Source: an uncultured Lachnospiraceae bacterium (GTDB taxonomy: Bacteria > Bacillota > Clostridia > Lachnospirales > Lachnospiraceae). From it: a stretch of DNA of 10,518 nucleotides. A program made the translations under genes and the position numbers. Where the stretch lies: the NCBI GenBank assembly GCA_910588285.1, contig CAJUQB010000132.1:1-10518 (forward strand), read 5' to 3'. Below the pieces are notes generated by a model. It ran no database searches. It saw nothing but the letters and a program-made list of their open reading frames with translations, and was not told where the DNA came from. This document shows, piece by piece, positions 5,944 to 10,518 of the stretch; within the stretch, counting starts at the first letter, position 1, and each line of letters begins with the position of its first letter.

Positions 5944-5970
5944 ATTGCACGGCAGCGCTTCTGCCTGCAA
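5944..5970. other. Hairpin between the yihY-type gene and the T-box leader
   Basis: TTGCA-C-GGCAG (5944-5954) pairs with CTGCC-TGCAA (5960-5969, one bulged base) around CGCTT. It stands 30-odd bases after the stop of the YihY-family gene. No T run follows on the minus strand, so it is at best a weak terminator; it may also be part of the pheS promoter region. Confidence 0.35.
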
Positions 5971-6000
5971 TCGCTTAGGAAATATTCTAACATGCCTTTC

Positions 6001-6843
6001 TCAAATCTGCAAGCCCTTTTTTTCCATTTTGTCCTTCCAGTGCTGCTCGTAAATATTGTTGATCTCCGCGCAGACCAGCAGGATATACATACAGAAATAC
6101 AGCCACAGCATCACCAGGGCAATGGTAGTCAGGCTCCCGTACATGGAAAACCCGTTGAAATAATCCACATAAATAGATACTCCGAAGGAAAACCCATACC
6201 ATGCAATTGCGCAGAGCACGCTTCCCGGCAGCTGGCTTTTCAGCGTGGCCTTCCGGTTGGGCAGCATCTTGTACAGAATCATAAAAAAAAGAATCAGCAC
6301 TCCCAGGATAATCAACACCCGAAAGCCCAGCACAAGCTGCGTCAGACGGGCCACAAAGGGAATGTAGCTTTGCAGCAGCTTCTGAATGGAATTGCCGAAT
6401 ACCAGGAGGGTCAGAGACAGAATAATGGCAATCAGCATCACCAGCGTGTAGAGGATCGCCCGAAACCGCAGCCGGAACCAGTTCCTGGTCTCCATCCTGT
6501 CATAGACCACATTCAGCCCATTGGACAGATATTGAACCCCCTTGGCGGATGCCCAGACTGCCATGACAGCCGTAATGGAAATGATCCCAACGCTCCTGGT
6601 GTAAACCTCATGAATGATGGAGACCAGAAAGGGCGAAATATAGCTTGGCATCACACGGTAGACAAGCTCCATCACCATACTCTCCGTCACCGGCGTATAC
6701 TGGGCCATGGAAATAAACACCATCAGAAACGGAATGATGGACAGTATCACAAAAAAAGCCGACTGTGCCGCAAACGCACTGATATTATCCTGACTGCATT
6801 TTTTTATAAATAAGCGTACCGCTCCCAGCACCTTCCAAGCCAT
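6001..6843 (-). CDS. YihY/BrkB-family integral membrane protein
   Basis: The 280-residue protein belongs to the YihY/virulence factor BrkB family (old databases often call it ribonuclease BN, a label now considered wrong). Its biochemical role is not established. I see about six membrane helices near residues 25-46, 84-105, 128-150, 170-192, 205-226 and 238-260. Family landmarks are AAQSAFFVILSIIPFLM (25-41), WASAKGVQYLSNGLN (97-111) and the C-terminal YGSLTTIALVMLWLYFCMYI (235-254) leading into CAEINNIYEQ. Length is typical and both ends are intact. The start has CAGGAG (6856-6851) seven bases upstream. It follows the SpoIID-like gene by 104 AT-rich bases with a candidate promoter, so it may be transcribed on its own. 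Family assignment is secure; function is unknown. Confidence 0.92.
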   Translation of the reverse strand: MAWKVLGAVRLFIKKCSQDNISAFAAQSAFFVILSIIPFLMVFISMAQYTPVTESMVMELVYRVMPSYISPFLVSIIHEVYTRSVGIISITAVMAVWASAKGVQYLSNGLNVVYDRMETRNWFRLRFRAILYTLVMLIAIILSLTLLVFGNSIQKLLQSYIPFVARLTQLVLGFRVLIILGVLILFFMILYKMLPNRKATLKSQLPGSVLCAIAWYGFSFGVSIYVDYFNGFSMYGSLTTIALVMLWLYFCMYILLVCAEINNIYEQHWKDKMEKKGLQI

Positions 6844-6903
6844 AGCAATTCTCCTGATTTTCTTCCAATTCTCTTAATTTTATTAAATCTGTTCTTAATT
6901 TTT

Positions 6904-6927
6904 ATTTTCTATATAATTTTCTATATA
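6904..6927. repeat. Tandem 12-base duplication ATTTTCTATATA
   Basis: Two perfect adjacent copies (6904-6915 and 6916-6927) occur in the AT-rich gap between the SpoIID-like and YihY genes. On the minus strand each copy contributes TATATAGAAAAT, so the duplication doubles a potential -10 element. Confidence 0.75.
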
Positions 6928-6935
6928 ATTATCAA
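6908..6935 (-). promoter_or_regulatory. Candidate promoter of the YihY-family gene
   Basis: On the minus strand TTGATA (6935-6930) and TATAGA (6913-6908) are 16 bases apart, about 65 bases before the ATG at 6843. Both hexamers are near consensus, but the region is so AT-rich that chance matches are likely. The -35 lies 12 bases downstream of the SpoIID-like gene's stop codon. Confidence 0.4.
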
Positions 6936-6947
6936 TTAAGTCTATAT

Positions 6948-9155
6948 TTAATTTCGTCCGTAAATATTTTCTATGGTAATATTTTGATAAAAGGTCTGCA
7001 AAATATCCCGGTAGGTAAACCCTGCCTTTGCCATTCCGTTGGCGCCGTTCTGGCTCATGCCGATCCCATGGCCATAGCCGCCGCCGTAAAGTACATGCCC
7101 CTGCTCCACCGGCAGGACAATGAAGGCTGCGCTTGGCAGGATGGGGAAATTCTCCACCGGCTGTCCCTGCCGGTCCGTCAGGGAGGTCACTGCTTCCCCC
7201 ACCACCCTGCGGATGGTATATTCGGTACTCAGAAGGACGCTCCCCTTCTCATATCCCAGCCGTACCTTCTTCAGGCATCCGCCGCTGCTGCGCTCCTCCA
7301 CGGTCAGTGTCTCGATCTTCCCAAGATCTGCCAGGCTCATCTGCGCCGGTTTCCCTTCCCTGTCAAAAATCTGGACCTGGCTTTCGGAGATCTCCCGCCG
7401 TGCGGCGATCGCGCCATTTACCGCCTCCTGATGCCCCGGCAGGTCCAGCTGGGCCCGCCAGCGGTACAGCGCTCCATCGCTGTCATAGGCCGCTGCAGAG
7501 GTATCCTGGATAAAGGATGCGAACGCCTCCTCCCCGGTCAGCTCCGGCTGTTCCCCGGTCAGCAGGGAGACGCTGGCCAGATAACCGTAATCCTGATTCT
7601 CCGCCAGCTCCCACACATCCCGGCTCTGGGAAAAGCCGCAGGAGGTGGAATAGTAATAAGTCTCCGCCGGCTCGCCCTGGTACAGCACCACCTCGCCCAC
7701 CGTATCCTGTACCGCAAGCGTCGTCCGTTCATCCCGCTCCTGCTTATTATACACCTGGTAATTGGTGGTGTCATCTACATTTGCAGCAAATCCTGCATAT
7801 TCATTCTGGCCAAGCTGTATGCATGCATAGCTTCTTGCACATACCGCCTGGGTCCGCAGCGCTTCCCGCTCATAGGAAGCCGGCATCTCGCTGGGCACCA
7901 CTGCGGTCAGGTAATCCTCCAGGGACAGCGCATTCACCACGCAGCAGCCCTGATCATACCGGCGGATCTCCATAGTACCATGGTAGCCCAGAGAGAGAAG
8001 CTGTCCGCTGCTGTCCGCCAGGTACAGGCAGCCCTCCTCCTCCGGGGTGGCAAGCTCCAGATAGCCGCCTCCCGGCTCTGTCAGGTAATCCGCTGCCCGC
8101 ACCAGGGCTCCTGCCTCCAGCGTCTGCTGCTGCCCCTGCCAGGTCACGGTAAAGGCCTCCCGGGCCGTCACATAGACCTCCTCCCGGTAAGGAGACTCCC
8201 CATTCAGCAGAAGAACCCGGATCTGCTCCACAGAAGCCGGCTCCCGCAGCACAATGCCGCAGACCTCCCGTCCCGCCACCACGAACTCTGCCGTCAGGTT
8301 GCCGATGGTCACCCCGTTAAGATCCAGCTCCTCCAGGGTTCCATAGGACTTATACACCGGCAGGTTCTCCACATGCTCCAGGATCCCATAGCCCTCAATC
8401 TCAATCTCCCTGTCATTGTAGGACAGAACATTTCCCTGTATGGTGTCCGGCTTTTTATAAATCGCTGTTATGGCCCCGTCCTTCCAGACCACATCGCAGA
8501 TGGTATCCGCCACATCCTCGGTCAGCTCCGGGATCTCCAGGGCTATCCTGCTGTTGGCAAATAAAATGTCTGCAGAGCCCTTGCCCGCTTCATGGACAAA
8601 TACATTTTCCCAGGAAATCTCCTCCGCTGCGGGCGCGCGCAGCGCTGCCACTGCGCCGTCAATCTCATACACCTGCCACATGGCCAGGCTCTGGACCTGC
8701 TCCTCCACCCCGGGGGCCAGCGTCTCCCGGCCCTTCTGGGTGATCCAGGCGCCATCCTCCTCCCTGTGGATGAAGATCCGCTGCTCCAGGCTGACCCGTC
8801 CTTCCACATCAAGAAGATCCACAACCTGGTCATACACCTCCCAAAATGCCTCCCGCTCCACCGAAAAAAAGCCCATCCGCTTCCGATAGGCCACATGCTC
8901 CTCCACACCCAGCTTCTCCAGAAGCAGCTCCAGCTCCCGGTAGCTGATCCGCCCCTGGCAGATCTCTTCCAGCTGCGTCTCCCACTGTTCCTGTGTATAA
9001 TATGTAAACTGCAGCAGCGCCGGCAGCTCCTCTGCCTGCAGATACTGTCCCGCCTCCTTCTGGCTGCGTCCCAGTATCAGAACCACTGCAAAAGATGCCA
9101 GAATGACGGATGCAGCCACTATAATTCTTATCAAATAACCTCGTTTTCGTCTCAT
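6948..9155 (-). CDS. Membrane-anchored SpoIID/LytB domain protein
   Basis: This 735-residue protein has a basic N-terminus and one hydrophobic helix (about 7-29), an uncleaved signal anchor that should place the rest outside the membrane. Residues about 35-395 form a large region I cannot assign to a family. The C-terminal half is a SpoIID/LytB domain: LSLEDYLTAVVPSEMPASY (410-428), EALRTQAVCARSYA (431-444), YYYSTSCGFSQSRDVWE (500-516) and GHGIGMSQNGANGMA (695-709) near the end. SpoIID is a lytic transglycosylase that trims denuded peptidoglycan during engulfment; E423 in PSEM aligns with its catalytic glutamate. The His/Cys zinc ligands of clostridial SpoIID are not seen around 460-480, and the protein is about twice the length of SpoIID (roughly 340 residues), so it is a relative rather than SpoIID itself. 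The start has CGGGAG only four bases upstream. Role inferred: peptidoglycan remodelling. Confidence 0.88.
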   Translation of the reverse strand: MRRKRGYLIRIIVAASVILASFAVVLILGRSQKEAGQYLQAEELPALLQFTYYTQEQWETQLEEICQGRISYRELELLLEKLGVEEHVAYRKRMGFFSVEREAFWEVYDQVVDLLDVEGRVSLEQRIFIHREEDGAWITQKGRETLAPGVEEQVQSLAMWQVYEIDGAVAALRAPAAEEISWENVFVHEAGKGSADILFANSRIALEIPELTEDVADTICDVVWKDGAITAIYKKPDTIQGNVLSYNDREIEIEGYGILEHVENLPVYKSYGTLEELDLNGVTIGNLTAEFVVAGREVCGIVLREPASVEQIRVLLLNGESPYREEVYVTAREAFTVTWQGQQQTLEAGALVRAADYLTEPGGGYLELATPEEEGCLYLADSSGQLLSLGYHGTMEIRRYDQGCCVVNALSLEDYLTAVVPSEMPASYEREALRTQAVCARSYACIQLGQNEYAGFAANVDDTTNYQVYNKQERDERTTLAVQDTVGEVVLYQGEPAETYYYSTSCGFSQSRDVWELAENQDYGYLASVSLLTGEQPELTGEEAFASFIQDTSAAAYDSDGALYRWRAQLDLPGHQEAVNGAIAARREISESQVQIFDREGKPAQMSLADLGKIETLTVEERSSGGCLKKVRLGYEKGSVLLSTEYTIRRVVGEAVTSLTDRQGQPVENFPILPSAAFIVLPVEQGHVLYGGGYGHGIGMSQNGANGMAKAGFTYRDILQTFYQNITIENIYGRN

Positions 9156-9306
9156 ACTACTCCCGTTGCAATGCCTTATCCATATTTTTCGGTCGCATCA
9201 GCGATCTTTTCCAGGCGCATGCTTGAACTTCTGCCTGGCAGCCGCATGCTCCTATCTGCGGTATATCGGCCCTCCTTTGGTCAGCACAGACCGCATTCAT
9301 GACAGG
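9156..9306. other. Upstream region of the SpoIID-like gene
   Basis: No clear promoter is visible. On the minus strand a strong AAAGGAGG is followed about 20 bases later by AGGAGC-ATG, opening a 23-codon frame that ends in EKIADATEKYG before a TAA. The second ribosome site is too close to that ATG to be convincing. CCAGGC and GCCTGG (9211-9216 and 9233-9238) form a loose inverted repeat. It may be a leader region or a decayed small gene. Confidence 0.3.
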
Positions 9307-9340
9307 AAAAGAAGCTGCTCAAGTCCCCTTAAGCAGCTTC
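9307..9340 (-). terminator. Rho-independent terminator after the 6S-like RNA and motif array
   Basis: GAAGCTGCTTAAG (9340-9328) pairs with CTTGAGCAGCTTC (9323-9311) around a GGGA loop, followed by TTTT (9310-9307). In the minus-strand RNA all 13 positions pair, one as U-G; on the plus strand the same position is a C-A mismatch. That asymmetry favours minus-strand transcription, from the promoter at 9697-9725. Confidence 0.8.
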
Positions 9341-9342
9341 CG

Positions 9343-9501
9343 TCTTTTGTATTGTCTGTATTCTGTACATTCCTCTTCTGTACTCTGCGTGATCCTTTGT
9401 ATCAGCTTGCGCAAGACATCTTTTGTAAAAGCTCTCTTTGGTAGAAGATTTCTTTTGTACAGGTGCTCTTCTGTAGCTTTGTACCATAATCATCTTTTGT
9501 A
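9343..9501. repeat. Array of degenerate TCTTTTGTA motifs, partly 16-base periodic
   Basis: TCTTTTGTA occurs exactly at 9343, 9419, 9451 and 9493. Close variants (TCTTCTGTA, TCCTTTGTA, TATTCTGTA, TCTTTGGTA, AGCTTTGTA) start at 9359, 9374, 9393, 9435, 9467 and 9475. Copies at 9419, 9435, 9451 and 9467 are exactly 16 bases apart, as are 9343 and 9359. In the minus-strand RNA the motif reads UACAAAAGA. Sixteen bases is not a codon multiple, so this is not a protein repeat. The array lies between the 6S-like RNA and its terminator. Function unknown: protein binding sites on DNA, or repeated single-stranded motifs in an RNA, are both possible. Confidence 0.65.
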
Positions 9502-9689
9502 AAGTGCCCCCAGAATGCCGTTCCCTGCAATTTTGACTCCTAGCAAAGCTAGGTGGGTGTCCGCATCTGTTCCTCTGCCTTCCGCTGATACGAGGCGGCC
9601 TGACATCATAACAGAGATATAGGAATCCCGTGAACGAAAATGTAGGTTCAAAATAACAGGTATGTCGCACATCCCAGGTAACACTTCAT
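9499..9689 (-). ncRNA. ssrS: 6S-like regulatory RNA (about 190 nt)
   Basis: A strong promoter predicts a transcript starting near 9689. By hand-folding, the ends close in a long stem: UGAAGUG (9688...) with CACUUUA (9506-9500), continued by UUACC/GGGGG and GGGAUGU/GCAUUCU. A second stem pairs CCUGUUAUUUUGA (9660-9648) with UCAAAAUUGCAGG (9536-9524). Then comes an open bubble whose 3' side carries a small hairpin CCUAGC-UUU-GCUAGG (9553-9539), and then an apical arm (GGG/CCC, UCC/GGA, UCUGUU/AACAGA). A closing stem, a central bubble with a small 3'-side hairpin, an apical arm and about 190 nt is the architecture of 6S RNA, which mimics an open promoter and holds sigma-A RNA polymerase in stationary phase. 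No terminator follows at once, so the 3' end would need processing or the transcript runs to 9307. A covariance-model hit would settle it; I could not run one. Confidence 0.68.
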
Positions 9690-9696
9690 AAGAATG

Positions 9697-9725
9697 ATTA
9701 TACTCTATTATGCCACCAGACGCAA
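9697..9725 (-). promoter_or_regulatory. Sigma-A promoter of the 6S-like RNA
   Basis: TTGCGT (9725-9720) and a perfect TATAAT (9702-9697) are spaced by 17 bases on the minus strand, with transcription predicted to begin at about 9689. That is exactly the first paired base region of the predicted RNA closing stem, which supports both calls. The region between here and the PEPCK stop codon has a 12-base palindrome ATTAACGTTAAT (9732-9743) and a weak hairpin (9763-9781). Confidence 0.8.
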
Positions 9726-9800
9726 CTAAAAATTAACGTTAATATCTGGGAAAATTATTTTCATAGGAAGGTGCGTCCTATCAGGCTTCCCTTTTATGGT

Positions 9801-10518
9801 TTACAGCGTATTTGCCTCATCCACAACCTTGCGGATCGCTGCTGCCGCATCCTCCGGAAGCTTGTTAAAGCCGCCCTCTGCCGTATTCAGATTCTCCACA
9901 TAGTTCAGGCGGTCCTGCATACGGGCCTTCAGCTGCTCAATATAAGCCTTGTCGGAGAGCTCCGGAACAAAGCCTTCCCACTCCAGAATCTCAATATCGG
10001 AGAAGGGGCCCCATTTCTTGAAGTCAGCCTTTTTCTCTACAATGGCTTCAATAATCCCCAGCGTATCCTTAGGCTGAACCTTCTTGCCCATGAAATCGCC
10101 GGTATTGATGATGTAGCAGTCTACATTCTTGTTCTCAACCAGAGACTTGAACTTCTCATAGTCATTCACCAACGGATAGGTACGGAAGGGATTGGCATAG
10201 GGCTCTACCACCAGCGCATTGGGATCTACGCCCTTGGCCAGACGCTCTGCGGTAGAACGCTTGGTAGCCAGCGTTGCACCCATCACAGAGGCCAGGGATG
10301 CACCCTTCAGCTTTACAACCGGCGGAATGGTGGGATCCTTCATAATCCAGAAGATGGCGTTCACCGGGGACTCAATCTTATCCACACGGTTGGGAGACCA
10401 CAGCTTGGACTTGATGGCGCGGCCATTGCCATTGCGGATATCCTCTGTCACAAGCACTACCTTCCCGTCCTCATCCATGGTTGCGGAGCAGTTCTGGGCA
10501 GTCAGCAGGTACTTATTG
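9801..10518 (-). CDS. pckA: Phosphoenolpyruvate carboxykinase (ATP), C-terminal part
   Basis: The frame is open to the window edge (first whole codon at 10517-10515, residues NKYLLTAQNCSATM) and ends with TAA at 9803-9801, giving 238 residues of the C-terminal half. ATP-type PEPCK converts oxaloacetate and ATP to PEP, CO2 and ADP, or runs in reverse for CO2 fixation in fermenters. Family-like stretches include ESPVNAIFWIMKDPTIPPVV, KGASLASVMGATLATKRS, the PYANPFRTYP segment and YIINTGDFMGKKVQPKDTLG, which lines up with the NTG...GKR...KDTRAII region of E. coli PckA. The P-loop and metal-binding residues lie outside the window. The internal ATG at 10478 is not the start. No strong terminator is visible after the stop. 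Assignment is good, from memory of the family. Confidence 0.85.
   Translation of the reverse strand, partial: NKYLLTAQNCSATMDEDGKVVLVTEDIRNGNGRAIKSKLWSPNRVDKIESPVNAIFWIMKDPTIPPVVKLKGASLASVMGATLATKRSTAERLAKGVDPNALVVEPYANPFRTYPLVNDYEKFKSLVENKNVDCYIINTGDFMGKKVQPKDTLGIIEAIVEKKADFKKWGPFSDIEILEWEGFVPELSDKAYIEQLKARMQDRLNYVENLNTAEGGFNKLPEDAAAAIRKVVDEANTL

Noticed and set aside
6984..8564. 526-residue plus-strand ORF
   Set aside because: It is antisense to the SpoIID-like gene, rich in H, P, R and Q as shadows of GC-rich genes are, and has no start signals.
9329..9670. 113-residue minus-strand ORF
   Set aside because: It runs through the structured RNA, the motif array and into the terminator stem, has no ribosome binding site and no recognisable family.
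9490..9684. 64-residue minus-strand ORF
   Set aside because: It starts with GTG without a ribosome binding site and coincides almost exactly with the 6S-like RNA fold, so I treat it as chance.
9763..9781. Terminator of the PEPCK gene
   Set aside because: ATAGGA/TCCTAT makes a six-base stem with a 7-base loop, but it is followed by GAAAATAATTTT rather than a T run.

Overview
The window looks like the chromosome of a Gram-positive, moderately GC-rich member of the Clostridia, probably Lachnospiraceae. The reasons are strong AGGAGG-type ribosome binding sites, a tRNA-Phe T-box in front of pheS, a SpoIID/LytB protein, an ATP-type PEP carboxykinase and the style of the proteins. Every supportable gene is read from the minus strand, so the biological order runs from high to low coordinates.

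In reading order: (1) The C-terminal part of an ATP-type phosphoenolpyruvate carboxykinase (9801-10518, start outside the window). (2) A 645-base stretch without a convincing protein gene. It holds a near-consensus sigma-A promoter (9697-9725), a predicted structured RNA of about 190 nt with the architecture of 6S RNA (9499-9689), an unusual array of degenerate TCTTTTGTA motifs partly in 16-base register (9343-9501), and a hairpin terminator (9307-9340). (3) A 735-residue membrane-anchored SpoIID/LytB protein (6948-9155). (4) A six-helix YihY/BrkB membrane protein (6001-6843) with its own candidate promoter. (5) A T-box leader (about 5653-5925) controlling pheS, pheT and queA: both subunits of phenylalanyl-tRNA synthetase followed by a queuosine-synthesis enzyme. 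The pheS-pheT gap is unusually long (283 bases) and holds repeats and three strong hairpins, one a 58-base near-perfect palindrome. (6) An AT-richer, scrambled 800-base end with a promoter and repeated operator motifs, a short orphan Phd/YefM antitoxin gene whose C-terminus is replaced by repeat sequence, and the last 42 codons of a lost membrane-protein gene with its terminator intact.

The core genes serve translation (PheS/PheT charge tRNA-Phe and the T-box senses uncharged tRNA-Phe; QueA modifies tRNA), the cell envelope (SpoIID-like, YihY) and gluconeogenesis or anaplerosis (PEPCK). The less ordinary material is in the gaps: the 6S-like RNA with the motif array behind it, the repeat stack inside the pheS-pheT operon, and the broken toxin-antitoxin relic with an apparently intact promoter and operator. 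No complete new defence or mobile system is visible.
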